Shown here piece after piece: positions 19,945-28,814 of a stretch of DNA of 64,000 nt; the stretch's first letter is position 1, and the number at the start of each line of letters is the position of its first letter. The stretch is from Bacteroidota bacterium. GTDB lineage: Bacteria > Bacteroidota > Bacteroidia > Chitinophagales > BACL12. Below the pieces are notes generated by a model that was not told the origin of the DNA, made no database searches, and worked only from the letters and a program-made list of their open reading frames with translations. The translations under genes and the position numbers were made by a program. The stretch lies in assembly GCA_016706865.1 (NCBI GenBank), contig JADJIS010000001.1, forward strand, positions 496,001-560,000, given 5' to 3'.

Positions 19945-20405
19945 ATAGAGGAGAGGAGAAAGGAGAGAGGAGAGAGGAGTTTAAATTTCTAGCGAAATTT
20001 TACTAGCTCACTGTTTGTTTTCTTGATACCTGATACCCGATACCTGATACCATTTCCCAACGTTTGTTTTCCTGATACCTGATACCCGATACCTGATATC
20101 ATTTCCCTATGTCTCCACGGACTAAAGTCCGTTGTTACAAAATGGGTCGTCCCTTCGGGACTTTTTGGTTATTTGTAGCTTGAACATTTGTCTATTGTCA
20201 CGATATCCGTGTTAAACAAAGAAGAAAGCAGTGAGTGGAAGGAGTTTAAATTTCATCCGAAATTTCACCAAATTCCACCGTTTGTTTTCTCGTGTCCCTT
20301 TTCCCTTGTCCTATGTCCAGTCCTATGTCCTGTATCCTTTGTCCTTTATCCCCTTCCATTGTCCTAAGTCCATCCCGTGTCCCGTGTCCTATATCCCGTG
20401 TCCCC
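19945..20405. repeat. Composite repeat locus of 7-bp-period arrays and shared blocks
   Basis: In order: a GGAGAGA-type array (19950-19980), the block GGAGTTTAAATTTC..CGAAATTT (from 19975), CTGTTTGTTTTC, two runs of TGATACC/CGATACC-type heptamers (about 20026-20100), two hairpins (see separate entry), a second copy of the GGAGTTTAAATTTC block (from 20240), CCACCGTTTGTTTTC, and a long CCTATGT/CCCGTGT-type heptamer array (20300-20405). The same order of parts recurs at 49780-50185. No gene is supported here; a reading frame on the plus strand is translated repeat. Confidence 0.85.
20117..20161. repeat. Twin-hairpin repeat element
   Basis: A 16-bp palindrome ACGGACTAAAGTCCGT (20117-20132) is followed 16 bases later by GTCCCTTCGGGAC (20149-20161) and a run of five T. 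This pairing of an AGTCCG hairpin with a TTCGGGAC hairpin looks like a dispersed element I associate with Bacteroidota intergenic DNA. The second hairpin plus T-run could stop transcription on the plus strand, although the flanking genes run leftward. Confidence 0.6.
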
Positions 20406-20407
20406 CT

Positions 20408-20830
20408 TCATGCATCAAGGAGAGCCTGAATATCAAACTTTGCCATTTGCATAAATGCAGCAACCACCCGCGGAGCTTTATCGGGGTCTGACATTAATTT
20501 TCCTAATACTGCAGGAACGATCTGCCACGACACTCCGAATTTATCATCCAGCCAACCGCATCTGCTATACACTCCACCTTCACCTAATTTCTCCCAATAG
20601 TGATCAATTTCTTCTTGTGTTTCACATTCAACTACAAAGGAAGTTGCGGGAGTAAATTTAAATTCGGGACCACCATTCAGTGCCATAAATTTAAAATCAT
20701 TTAATTCGAAATTTACCACTATCGGATTTTCAGATAATATTTTCGAATTTTTAAAAATAGAACAATAATAATCTGCAGCGCTTTTTGCGTTGCCATTAAA
20801 CCATAAACATGGATACATGTTGTTTTTCAT
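20408..20830 (-). CDS. VOC-fold protein of the PhnB-like family
   Basis: 140 residues. The start MYPCLWFNGNAKSAADYYCSIFKNSKIL, the strand FKFMALNGGPEFKFTPATSFVV and the tail WLDDKFGVSWQIVP are typical of the PhnB-like (YjdN, 3-demethylubiquinone methyltransferase-like) branch of the glyoxalase/VOC superfamily. No firm enzymatic role is known for most members. It follows an AHSA1-domain gene and an ArsR regulator, a combination found repeatedly in Bacteroidota and Actinobacteria, so it is probably under ArsR control. Confidence 0.85.
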   Translation of the reverse strand: MKNNMYPCLWFNGNAKSAADYYCSIFKNSKILSENPIVVNFELNDFKFMALNGGPEFKFTPATSFVVECETQEEIDHYWEKLGEGGVYSRCGWLDDKFGVSWQIVPAVLGKLMSDPDKAPRVVAAFMQMAKFDIQALLDA

Positions 20831-20851
20831 TTGTAAAATTTTAATTTAAAA

Positions 20852-21319
20852 TTAATTTTTGGTTGCGATATATTCCTCTAATTTATCTAGACTTGAATTC
20901 CATCCCTGATCAACACCCATTGCGATGTGTTTATCTCTGTCTTCAGGAGTTGGATGTTCGTAAATTAATGTGAGTTTAGTTTTTCCATCAACATCCTCGA
21001 ACAAGCCGGTAAACAACAATATTTTTGGAAGATCAAGATCTGTGGTAACTTTAAAATCATCACCAAATTCGTCGGTGGATGTTATTTTTTTATGCAATTC
21101 AATATCCTGATATATTCCAATAGCGGGATATTCAGCGCCATCAGGGCCAACCATAATAAATTCCCATTTACCACCGGGTCTAAAATCATTTTGAATTACC
21201 TTGGTGGTAAATCCTTTTGGCCCCCACCAGTTAACAATATTTTCTGTTTTTGTCCATAAATCCCAAAACAGGGCGACAGGTGCGTTAAATACACGCGTAA
21301 TTTCCAATTTGTTTTGCAT
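20852..21319 (-). CDS. SRPBCC/AHSA1-domain protein
   Basis: 155 residues. TRVFNAPVALFWDLWTKTENIVNWWGPKGFTTK at the N-terminus and the C-terminal helix GVDQGWNSSLDKLEEYIA identify the AHSA1 (Hsp90 ATPase activator homology) branch of the START-like SRPBCC fold, which forms a ligand-binding cavity. It lies 24 bp downstream of the ArsR regulator and is co-transcribed with it; ArsR-AHSA1 pairs are common, and the AHSA1 partner may sense or handle the ligand. No ligand is known. Confidence 0.88.
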   Translation of the reverse strand: MQNKLEITRVFNAPVALFWDLWTKTENIVNWWGPKGFTTKVIQNDFRPGGKWEFIMVGPDGAEYPAIGIYQDIELHKKITSTDEFGDDFKVTTDLDLPKILLFTGLFEDVDGKTKLTLIYEHPTPEDRDKHIAMGVDQGWNSSLDKLEEYIATKN

Positions 21320-21343
21320 TATTTAAATTTTATAAGTGAATAA

Positions 21344-21694
21344 TTATTTTCTTTTACGTTTAATCGGATTTTTCTTTTGAATTTCGAGTAATAATTTATC
21401 AATTGCATCAAATCTGCTCTCCCATAATTTTCGATATTGATCCACCCAATCTGTAACATCGTTCAGTTTTTCAAATTTGGCTTCACAATATCTTTCTCTT
21501 CCTTTTTGGGTAATGATCACCAAACCACATTCCGATAAGATCTTAACGTGTTGGGATATGGCTGAACGGGTCATATCAAAATTACCCGCAATGGCATTTA
21601 AGTTCAGCGGTTTTTCCGCAATAAGTCCTATGATCTCCCTTCTGGTAGGGTCTGCAATGGCGTGAAACACGTCTCTGTTGGGGTTTAAGCTCAT
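21344..21694 (-). CDS. ArsR-family winged-helix transcriptional regulator
   Basis: 116 residues. FHAIADPTRREIIGLI and the helix-turn-helix NAIAGNFDMTRSAISQHVKILSECGLV, then the wing IITQKGRERYC, are standard ArsR features. There is no Cys-pair metal site of the CVC type, so it probably senses something other than arsenite. Two perfect-arm palindromes lie immediately upstream within the promoter, which strongly suggests autoregulation. It heads the AHSA1-VOC genes and perhaps the DinB-DUF1579-DinB genes further on, although a repeat locus of about 500 bp lies between. Confidence 0.9.
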   Translation of the reverse strand: MSLNPNRDVFHAIADPTRREIIGLIAEKPLNLNAIAGNFDMTRSAISQHVKILSECGLVIITQKGRERYCEAKFEKLNDVTDWVDQYRKLWESRFDAIDKLLLEIQKKNPIKRKRK

Positions 21695-21698
21695 ATAT

Positions 21699-21747
21699 GT
21701 AAGTATTTACTTACACAAAGGTATATGTAAGTTTTTACTTACGCAAA
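21699..21747 (-). promoter_or_regulatory. Promoter and twin operators of the ArsR gene
   Basis: Palindromes GTAAGTATTTACTTAC (21699-21714) and GTAAGTTTTTACTTAC (21727-21742) share 7-base arms GTAAGTA/T and lie 28 bp apart. On the minus strand a TTTG (21747-21744) and TACCTTTG (21723-21716), 20 bases apart, match the Bacteroidota promoter TTTG-N-TAnnTTTG. One palindrome sits in the spacer between the two promoter elements and the other at the expected transcription start, so a bound ArsR dimer would block transcription. Confidence 0.8.
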
Positions 21748-21823
21748 TTTTTTGAGAAGATTTTTTGAAGTGGGAAGTAAAGGAATGCTGAAATGTTGAT
21801 TTTTGAGAGATTCGATTCTTGTT

Positions 21824-22432
21824 TCAGGGCCATTTAACCACCCATTTATATTTTCCTGTTATATTATAATTTTTGTGGCAATCACTAAGTTCTGATGGTG
21901 CATAAGAATTAAATTGGTAAGAGTTGTTACTATAGAAAGATTTTACCATATTTTGATATTCCGGTTTATTTTTATTTTCATAAAGATATTCGTAGAAATT
22001 CCAACAGCCATCTGTTATCAGGTCAAATTCTATGTGAGTAACAACATATGCCGGAAATTCAGCAATTTCCTCCAATGCAAAATAGCAAACTTCTCCGGTA
22101 TTTAATTTGCCTTTTTTACAATAGTTATAAATATTTGTTTTTGTAGTATCTGTAAGACCCTCGATAAGTAAGGGTATATATTCTTTTCCTCTTTTAATTA
22201 TTTTCCAATACACATCCGCTGAACAATCTAAAGTGTCTGTTTTCATATTACGCAACTCAGAAATTAAAGAATCTTTTGAAATTGGATATTTTTCGATATT
22301 TAAACTAATATAAAGTTGTTCTACATTAAGCGTGTTCTCGTTGTTGAGATCAGTTTTTAGTTTTCCCTCTTTTGAGTTACAACCCAACACAAGAGTTAAA
22401 AATAAAATCAGGAAGAAAATTCGAGATCCCAT
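21824..22432 (-). CDS. Putative lipoprotein of unknown function
   Basis: 202 residues from 22432, where MGSRIFFLILFLTLVLGC gives a lipoprotein signal with lipobox LVLGC; starting further up would overlap the upstream hydrolase gene. The mature part has several Cys residues and no motif that I recognise (for example IIKRGKEYIPLLIEGLTDTTK, which suggests a helical-repeat-like segment). It lies 5 bp after the metallo-beta-lactamase-fold gene and is probably co-transcribed. It is likely anchored in a membrane facing the periplasm. Confidence 0.65.
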   Translation of the reverse strand: MGSRIFFLILFLTLVLGCNSKEGKLKTDLNNENTLNVEQLYISLNIEKYPISKDSLISELRNMKTDTLDCSADVYWKIIKRGKEYIPLLIEGLTDTTKTNIYNYCKKGKLNTGEVCYFALEEIAEFPAYVVTHIEFDLITDGCWNFYEYLYENKNKPEYQNMVKSFYSNNSYQFNSYAPSELSDCHKNYNITGKYKWVVKWP

Positions 22433-22437
22433 TGTGT

Positions 22438-23535
22438 CTAGTTTAAATTTTCCCACCATTCAGAAAAAACCTGTTCCCTATCCTTCAAATTTACCTGCTC
22501 TCCAATTTTTGGTGTGAGCAATCGTATATTTTCCGATTTACATTTTGCTGCAATATTTATCATTGGATCATCCCAGGCATGAAGCGCAATGGCAAACTTG
22601 GAATTATGCACTGCTAATAACTGTTTTGCATTCAAATCTTTTGTTGCTTTTAATAGCTCATCGGGCATAAGGTGAATATGTTTCCAGCTTTTATCATATT
22701 GTCCGTTTTCCAGGATCACCAGATCAAACTCGCCGAATGTTTTTCCAATTTCTGCAAAGTGTGTATCGTATCCACTATCGCCTCCAATAAAAATTTTCAT
22801 GGAAGGCGTTTGCAGAACAAAGGATGTCCATAGGGCCCTGTTTCTTTTTAATCCCCTACCTGAAAAATGTCTTGTAGGAACAGTATTTACCTTAAAACCA
22901 TTTCCCAGAATGATTTCCTCGTTCCAGTTTTTTTCAATTATTTGTTTTGGATCATAACCCCAATATTCTAAATGTTCACCTGTGCCAAGACCACATATTA
23001 CCTGGTTTATTTTAGGTTGTAATTTTTTTACTGTGATATAATCAAGATGATCCCAATGGTCGTGAGAAATAAATAGAATGTCAATCTCCGGAATATCGTC
23101 AACAGAATAATTATTTGTGCCTTTAAACGCTTTGGTTGTAAATGAAAATGGTGAAGCATGTCCGCACAAAACAGGGTCCACTAAAATTCTTTTACCATCT
23201 ATTTGCATGAAATAAGAAGAATGCCCAAACCATACTAAAACATCTTTATTTATATCCAGGTTTAAAAGGTCCGTTTTTTCAGATGGGATTATATCCTTAG
23301 GGGTAACTCTTTTATTCTGATTAAAAAAAAATTCCCTCATCACAGAAAAGTAATTTGCCCCATCGGTTAAGTCGGGAGTTACACTTTGATTCTGAAAAGT
23401 GCCATTGGAATAGTTCGTTGCACTTTGTATTTTTTTTAATCGTTCACCCGAGGGGTATTTTCCAAATTTAGGGTGGTTTAAAATAAGGAGAACTGATATG
23501 GAAATTAAAAGTAATATAATGATCGCAATATACAT
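22438..23535 (-). CDS. Membrane-anchored metallo-beta-lactamase-fold hydrolase (NAPE-PLD/UlaG-like)
   Basis: 365 residues. An N-terminal membrane helix (about 2-20) is followed by WFGHSSYFMQIDGKRILVDPVL and the zinc motif SHDHWDHLD, then PTRHFSG, IGGDSGYDTHF and a late AVHNSKFALHAWDDP region. This pattern is that of the NAPE-hydrolysing phospholipase D / UlaG-like branch (Lactamase_B_2), which cleaves phosphodiesters or lactones. The substrate is not known. It is followed by a lipoprotein gene. Confidence 0.85.
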   Translation of the reverse strand: MYIAIIILLLISISVLLILNHPKFGKYPSGERLKKIQSATNYSNGTFQNQSVTPDLTDGANYFSVMREFFFNQNKRVTPKDIIPSEKTDLLNLDINKDVLVWFGHSSYFMQIDGKRILVDPVLCGHASPFSFTTKAFKGTNNYSVDDIPEIDILFISHDHWDHLDYITVKKLQPKINQVICGLGTGEHLEYWGYDPKQIIEKNWNEEIILGNGFKVNTVPTRHFSGRGLKRNRALWTSFVLQTPSMKIFIGGDSGYDTHFAEIGKTFGEFDLVILENGQYDKSWKHIHLMPDELLKATKDLNAKQLLAVHNSKFAIALHAWDDPMINIAAKCKSENIRLLTPKIGEQVNLKDREQVFSEWWENLN

Positions 23536-23627
23536 GTTTTAGTTATTTATACTTTAAGAGTTATTAGTAACGTTGTCAATTTCTACAAAAATAAAACAAA
23601 GTAAATTATTCGGCAGGGAATACAATT

Positions 23628-24557
23628 TCAATGTCTGTTATCACAATTAATGTAAACTTCACTTTCATCAGTATTTAAAAATGTAATACTCGGACAGCCA
23701 AATGTAAAATAATGAAAACCAAAAATCACAGGTGACCTATTTTTAAAAAGTTTCCCGGTCCATTGTTCTTCCAATGGAGCAAAGGAAGCACTTTCACCGG
23801 AATAAAAAAGTTTATCGCAAACGGTCTCCATCGTTTTTCCATCAATTACTACCAATCTTTTTAAAGCGGGCCAATTATCAGCAATCCTGTAATAATCCTG
23901 AACAAAATAATTCCAACCCTCCGATTGAAATGTATACGCATCACCTTTTACACATTTACCTGCATATAAAGTATCGTAATTAGGATATTCGGTATATGGA
24001 AAAGATCCGGTTTCAATTTTTTTCCAAATAATCGGTTTAACTTTTCCATGTACAAAGGGATTTTCTTTTCCAATATGAGCAAATGAACTTGTGAAATACT
24101 CATCAAAACCCTTTAAGTCTTTTTGGTTTAATTCAAATCCGATCATATAATCATATTGAGAATATGGCCAGTCGCCACCATAAATATTAAGGCAAGCAAC
24201 AACTTTCAGTTCCTTCACTACAAATACATGGAAAGAATTGGTGGCATAATCATAAACAAATAGTTTATCTGTTTCCGAAACATTCGTCTCCCGGAGAAAT
24301 CGTTTTCTGTACGCCGAATCCAAAATGATATAATTAAAATTGGAGGCACTCTCCACTTCCATATCACTTAAATCAGGTGTGGCAAGAGAATCCGCATTTT
24401 CACTTAAAGGATAAATTTCTGACAGTGAGATAAATGCAATGCTGTGTGTGGAGTCTACTTCATAAGATCTCAGATCAAATATTTGCAAATCTTGTGCTGA
24501 TGCAATTGCCAAACCCTTGTATAAAATTAAAAGAAGTAGAAAAAATAATTTGTTCAT
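23628..24557 (-). CDS. Secreted protein of unknown function
   Basis: 309 residues with a clear signal peptide (FFLLLLILYKGLAIASAQ). The rest is soluble and of mixed structure, with segments such as FVYDYATNSFHVFVVKELKVVA and GKLFKNRSPVIFGFHYFTFGCPSI. No T9SS sorting domain or lipobox is present, so it is probably periplasmic. I do not recognise a family. It diverges from the DUF421 gene. Confidence 0.6.
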   Translation of the reverse strand: MNKLFFLLLLILYKGLAIASAQDLQIFDLRSYEVDSTHSIAFISLSEIYPLSENADSLATPDLSDMEVESASNFNYIILDSAYRKRFLRETNVSETDKLFVYDYATNSFHVFVVKELKVVACLNIYGGDWPYSQYDYMIGFELNQKDLKGFDEYFTSSFAHIGKENPFVHGKVKPIIWKKIETGSFPYTEYPNYDTLYAGKCVKGDAYTFQSEGWNYFVQDYYRIADNWPALKRLVVIDGKTMETVCDKLFYSGESASFAPLEEQWTGKLFKNRSPVIFGFHYFTFGCPSITFLNTDESEVYINCDNRH

Positions 24558-24640
24558 ATCAGGTCATAATGGTTTCATATAACAAATTAAAAATTTTCCA
24601 TAAAATTACACTATATTTAACGCGTTTTAAATGAACAGAT

Positions 24641-25351
24641 ATGTTTTATTTACAGATTATGCCCATGTTCAGTTGGAAAGAGTTAATGTTGGGAGCAGAA
24701 AATTGGTCTTTTCTGCTTGAAACAATTCTGCGCACATTCATAATGTTTATTGTGATATTGATCAGTCTCCGTATATTGGGCAAACGCGGAGTTAAACAAT
24801 TATCCATATTTGAACTGGTAGTAATTATCAGCCTGGGATCTGCAGCAGGAGATCCAATGTTTTATAAAGATGTTGGAATATTACCGGCTTTAATTGTATT
24901 TACAATTGTAGTTGTACTATACAGTTTTATAACCTACCTAATTGGGAGAAATCCAAAGTTTGAAAAAATAATGGAAGGAAAACCTATTTGCCTGATTAAA
25001 AATGGTGTATTTATAGTGGAGAATTTTTCAAAAGAAGCGTTGGGTGCCGATGAATTTTTTGCTGAGCTGCGTATGCAGGGTGTTTCACAGTTAGGGCAAA
25101 TTGAAGAAGCGATCTTGGAAAGTTCGGGTAATATCAGCATATTTTATTTTCCTGACGAAGAAGTAAAATATGGACTACCCATTATGCCTGATTCCCTGGA
25201 ATCCTCTACTGAAGTAATTATTGACACTGATCATTATGCATGTATCTTTTGTGGTTACACTGAAAAATTAAAACCTTCCACCAGATATATTTGTCCTGAG
25301 TGTAATAAATCCAAATGTGTAAAGGCGAGTAATAAAAAACGTATTAGGTAA
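24641..25351 (+). CDS. DUF421 (YetF-like) membrane protein with C-terminal zinc-ribbon
   Basis: 236 residues. Membrane helices lie at about 26-45, 56-75 and 80-98, followed by the cytosolic DUF421 domain (ILGKRGVKQLSIFELVVIISLG; GKPICLIKNGVF; LGADEFFAELRMQGV). After the family usually ends, a tail of about 45 residues carries CIFCGY ... YICPECNKSKC, a rubredoxin-like or zinc-ribbon C-x2-C pair. YetF relatives affect membrane and spore-coat functions in Bacillus, but the biochemical role is unclear. The start could instead be the Met at 24659 or 24665. Confidence 0.85.
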   Translation: MFYLQIMPMFSWKELMLGAENWSFLLETILRTFIMFIVILISLRILGKRGVKQLSIFELVVIISLGSAAGDPMFYKDVGILPALIVFTIVVVLYSFITYLIGRNPKFEKIMEGKPICLIKNGVFIVENFSKEALGADEFFAELRMQGVSQLGQIEEAILESSGNISIFYFPDEEVKYGLPIMPDSLESSTEVIIDTDHYACIFCGYTEKLKPSTRYICPECNKSKCVKASNKKRIR

Positions 25352-25366
25352 AATATTTTATATAAG

Positions 25367-25393
25367 ATCTGCCCCGTTTCATCAACGGAACAG
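25367..25393. terminator. Possible terminator between converging genes
   Basis: TCTG-CC-CCGTT, a short loop and AACGG-AA-CAGA form an interrupted hairpin between the stops of the DUF421 gene and the Mn-catalase gene. No long T-run follows, so the call is weak. Confidence 0.3.
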
Positions 25394-25446
25394 ACCCATA
25401 TACTTGATGTGAAATATTATTAGAGAATTATTATTGAGGCAATTTT

Positions 25447-26457
25447 TTAACGTTTTTTCTTGCTCACATCATTTTTCTTTTTATTCTTATTTTTATTTAT
25501 CGGCACAACTTCTGTTTCCTTATTATAGTCTACCCAACTTAAAATACCATCTTCCGGTAGATTGGATTTGTCGATTAAAGTTTTTCGTTCCTTGCTCAAT
25601 TTTTTATTATCGTGCTGAACGGTTTTATCTGTGCGTTTTGTACCAACAGCTTCCTCATTTAATAAACCATTTGTATCCCTGATATGTTGAATCGGGTCTT
25701 CAATAATTTGCCATTCCTCTTGCATAAGCGGACTTTTTCCTTCATTCCACCCACCTTTGAAATCCTCACCCTTCGACATATTAAAATACTTGTTGCTGAA
25801 TTTAGGATCACTCTGTAAAATCCCTGGAGGGAAATTGGGTTGTATGCTGTCTAATGCAGCCTGAAACATTTGAAAATGCGCAACTTCTCTTGTCATTAAA
25901 AATCGCAATGATTCCTTTACCAAAACATCATCGGTAAATTTCATAAGATTCTCATACACAAGTTTAGCAGTACTTTCCGCGGCGATATTTAAACGCATAT
26001 CAACAGTAAGATCACCCATTCCCATTATATAAGTTGCGTTCCAGGGATTACCTGCGCTATCCGTTAACGTTGGAGATCCTCCACTTACAAGAAAAAAATG
26101 CGGGTTAACTAGTGCATCATGAATATAATTTTCTTTTGCAGGTTTACCATCTAATAATTTGCTGAGGTCTGACTCATCTGCGGCATTTTTTAATTCTCCG
26201 TTCACTCCTGTAAGTAACATTTGTATGGTGGCTCCAACAATTTCGAGATGACTGAATTCCTCCGTGGCAATATCCATAAGCATATCATAAACATCAGGAT
26301 GAGGTTTCCTGCAACCAAATGCCTGAACAAAATATTGCATAGCCGCTTTTAATTCGCCGTTAGGCCCACCGAATTGCTCCAATAACAATCTGGCAAAACG
26401 AGGATCCGGTTTAGAAACCCTCGCATTAAATTGTAATTCTTTTACATGATGAAACAT
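25447..26457 (-). CDS. Manganese catalase family protein
   Basis: 336 residues. MFHHVKELQFNARVSKPDPRFARLLLEQFGGPNGELKAA and DIATEEFSHLEIVGATI carry the Glu and Glu-x2-His ligands of the di-manganese ferritin-like site; a second Glu/His pair appears in LRFLMTREVAHFQMF. Such enzymes convert hydrogen peroxide to water and oxygen without haem. The C-terminal about 40 residues are Lys/Asn-rich and outside the core fold. It is a single gene, presumably for oxidative stress defence in the cytosol. Confidence 0.92.
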   Translation of the reverse strand: MFHHVKELQFNARVSKPDPRFARLLLEQFGGPNGELKAAMQYFVQAFGCRKPHPDVYDMLMDIATEEFSHLEIVGATIQMLLTGVNGELKNAADESDLSKLLDGKPAKENYIHDALVNPHFFLVSGGSPTLTDSAGNPWNATYIMGMGDLTVDMRLNIAAESTAKLVYENLMKFTDDVLVKESLRFLMTREVAHFQMFQAALDSIQPNFPPGILQSDPKFSNKYFNMSKGEDFKGGWNEGKSPLMQEEWQIIEDPIQHIRDTNGLLNEEAVGTKRTDKTVQHDNKKLSKERKTLIDKSNLPEDGILSWVDYNKETEVVPINKNKNKKKNDVSKKKR

Positions 26458-26924
26458 AAATAAAATTTTATTGGTAAGTTAATTTGTGAATATTGTATAG
26501 TTATTATGATGATTAATGAACGCAACGTCAAACCATATGCCAAGCAAACCATAGAGATTTATTGCATATTTCGATATGATATTTGGGAATTATTATCCTC
26601 GATAGTGTAAATATTTTAACAATATTTAGATTTTATGGGTCATGAAACTTATAACCTCAGTGGGTCAATTATACAAGATCTGACAATCCCCACAAATACA
26701 ACTTCTGCGCTTTTTAGTGTAAAACCCTTGAAGCATATGAGAAAATGTTTTCCCCAACTTTTAAATTCTATTTATTTTATTCAGTAAAAGTGTCTGATCT
26801 ATCTTGCTGTTGCCACTTACAGCAATAATTTTTTTTCCCGCGAATTTCGCAACAGCCTCTTTAACTAAAATTAGCGAAGGTCATTCTAGCATGTCTCATT
26901 AATAATTTCTATAAGATATTTAAT
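26458..26924. other. Gene-free stretch with a possible gene remnant
   Basis: No gene, repeat or clear promoter was found. On the minus strand at about 26770-26890 a frame without start codon reads LVKEAVAKFAGKKIIAVSG and then ends about 15 residues later; it looks like protein but is preceded by a stop and is too short to name. It may be the decayed tail of a lost gene. Confidence 0.4.
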
Positions 26925-27716
26925 TCAAGTTTTACGTCGTTCAATCTTATCACCGAGCTTTGCATTCAAATATTTTAAATTATTAAATGCATCACCCATT
27001 GTATTGTTAAAATATACATAAACAGTTTTTCCTTCCTCTATCCATTCATTAATATAAGATGCGTATTCATATAAAAAATCGTCTACATAACTTTCACGGT
27101 AATTCCCGGTGGGACCATGAAACCTCACATACATAAAATCAGATTTATGATGTAAAAATGGAGTAGCTGACTTGGGAATATCTTGTATTACAATAGTTGT
27201 TTTATAAAAATTCAATAGGTCGTAAATTTTATCGTTATACCAGTTTTTATTGCGAAACTCCACTGAAATCTTCCAACTATTTTGGGTAATAGTTTCGTTT
27301 ATACAACTTAAAAGTTTCTCTAATTTAACCGTATATTCTCTACCTATACTTGGGGGAAATTGAATGAGCAAACATCCCTTTTTATTTCCTGCTGCATTAA
27401 CTGATTTAAAAAATGAGGTTATATCCTCTTTTTTAAAATTTAGACCTTTAGCGTGCGTTATTTCCTTCCACAATTTAAAGGTAAACTTAAATTCTTCTGA
27501 AACTGAGGCAGCCCATTTTGTAACAGTGGCTTCCTGAGGTATTTTATAAAAGGAACTATTGATCTCTATACTATTAAAAAAAGAGGCGTAATAAGTTAAC
27601 CTGCTGGTGTTTTCGAATGGCGGTGGATATAAATACTTCGGCACTGGTAATTGAAGACCGCTAAGTCCCGAATAAAAATGTTTTGGATGACTTGCAATTA
27701 AATCCACAATTTTCAT
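26925..27716 (-). CDS. DUF72 family protein
   Basis: 263 residues. GLSGLQLPVPKYLYPPPF, YYASFFNSIEINSSFYKIP and the late FMYVRFHGPTGNYRESY / VYVYFNNTMGDAFNNLKYL segments are characteristic of DUF72 (YecE-like) TIM-barrel proteins. The conserved acidic and aromatic residues suggest an enzyme or nucleic-acid-linked role, but no activity is established. Its start overlaps the stop of the upstream membrane-protein gene (ATGA), so the two are coupled. Confidence 0.88.
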   Translation of the reverse strand: MKIVDLIASHPKHFYSGLSGLQLPVPKYLYPPPFENTSRLTYYASFFNSIEINSSFYKIPQEATVTKWAASVSEEFKFTFKLWKEITHAKGLNFKKEDITSFFKSVNAAGNKKGCLLIQFPPSIGREYTVKLEKLLSCINETITQNSWKISVEFRNKNWYNDKIYDLLNFYKTTIVIQDIPKSATPFLHHKSDFMYVRFHGPTGNYRESYVDDFLYEYASYINEWIEEGKTVYVYFNNTMGDAFNNLKYLNAKLGDKIERRKT

Positions 27717-28165
27717 GAATTTTCTTCTTCAGACAATAATTTAAATGCAAGGGCACTAAAAACTCCAAACACAACATGGGCTAAAAGAAGATGTCGAAAA
27801 TAATCTTTAAGATCTTTTACAGGTGGATCAGGATGAATTTCAAACATCGCCTTCCATGCTAAGATGCCTGTAAGGCCGCTTGCCGTGCCTAAAAGTATTC
27901 CTGAAGTAACAGCGGGATCAATATTTTTTTGTTTCCATAATTCACTATAAATAACAACAAACAAAAATCCAATGGTATAATGCATACCCCATCCTGCAAT
28001 TTGAGCAGTTTCTTCGGAACTGCTGCCCGGCAATCGCTTTATTAACCTAGCTAAAACTTCAGGTTCTCGAAAATTTTTATTTTCAGATTCAGAGATGAGA
28101 TAACTGAATAATGTCATTGCTGAAGTTTCTACAATAGATGAAAAAAGAATATTTTTTGATTGCAT
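27713..28165 (-). CDS. Small integral membrane protein of unknown function
   Basis: 150 residues with about four hydrophobic segments (near 5-22, 58-78, 85-105 and 125-145) and conserved-looking GWGMHYTIGFLFVVIYSELW. It resembles small YagU/DUF1440-type membrane proteins, but I am not sure of the family. It overlaps the DUF72 gene by four bases, so they are one transcription unit. Confidence 0.6.
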   Translation of the reverse strand: MQSKNILFSSIVETSAMTLFSYLISESENKNFREPEVLARLIKRLPGSSSEETAQIAGWGMHYTIGFLFVVIYSELWKQKNIDPAVTSGILLGTASGLTGILAWKAMFEIHPDPPVKDLKDYFRHLLLAHVVFGVFSALAFKLLSEEENS

Positions 28166-28814
28166 AGAATTATATTTTAAAAATGCCGGAGTTAATGAAT
28201 AACCCCGGCATATACTATTATTATATTTATCATGGTTTCAAAACCACCTTCACACATTCTTCTTACTTATGCCTGAAAATATGACAAGCATGTTCTTTTC
28301 TGAAAGTGGTAAACGAATTAATAGATCTGTCGCTATTATTAATGATCAGAAATTATCAAAGCATATGCCAATGAAAGAATACACTATTATTGTGTTTCAA
28401 TTAAAATTTGTGTACATTATAATCCTCAGAATAGTAATGTATTGTTGAATTATAGAAACATATAAATATTACATTTCCTACATGAATTATGTTTTAACAA
28501 ATCCCTGAAAATTCAACTCGCTCAGTATTTGACGAATGAAAAATTTAAAGAAAATCTCTAAAAAGTCTGAATTTTATAATTTATTTGATCGTATTTGAAA
28601 AAATAAATTAAAACGCTTGTGAAGAGCCAATAATCAATTACTGCATGGGAATTTCTAAGAACTATTAGTAATGGGACGGTTGATAATTGTATATTTTCCT
28701 TTAAATATTTGCACTTTTATTTGTTTTTATGAATTAAATACTGTATGTTTACAAATGAGGACCAGAACTCACCTATAATAATACCCAGCAATCTTTAATA
28801 CCATAACTGAGGCG
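28166..28814. other. Gene-free stretch with one hairpin
   Basis: The only structure noticed is an inverted repeat at 28183-28211: ATGCCGGAGTTA, five bases, TAACCCCGGCAT, with one mismatch. It lies in the leader of the leftward membrane-protein gene and could be a regulatory hairpin or terminator. The remaining about 600 bases are A+T-rich with stops in all frames. Confidence 0.5.

Noticed and set aside
20231..20491. Plus-strand 86-residue frame
   Set aside because: It is translated CCTATGT heptamer repeat running into the VOC gene in antisense.
26770..26890. Minus-strand frame containing VKEAVAKFAGKKIIAVSG
   Set aside because: It looks protein-like but is under 40 codons, has no start codon and is preceded by an in-frame stop; kept only as a possible remnant.
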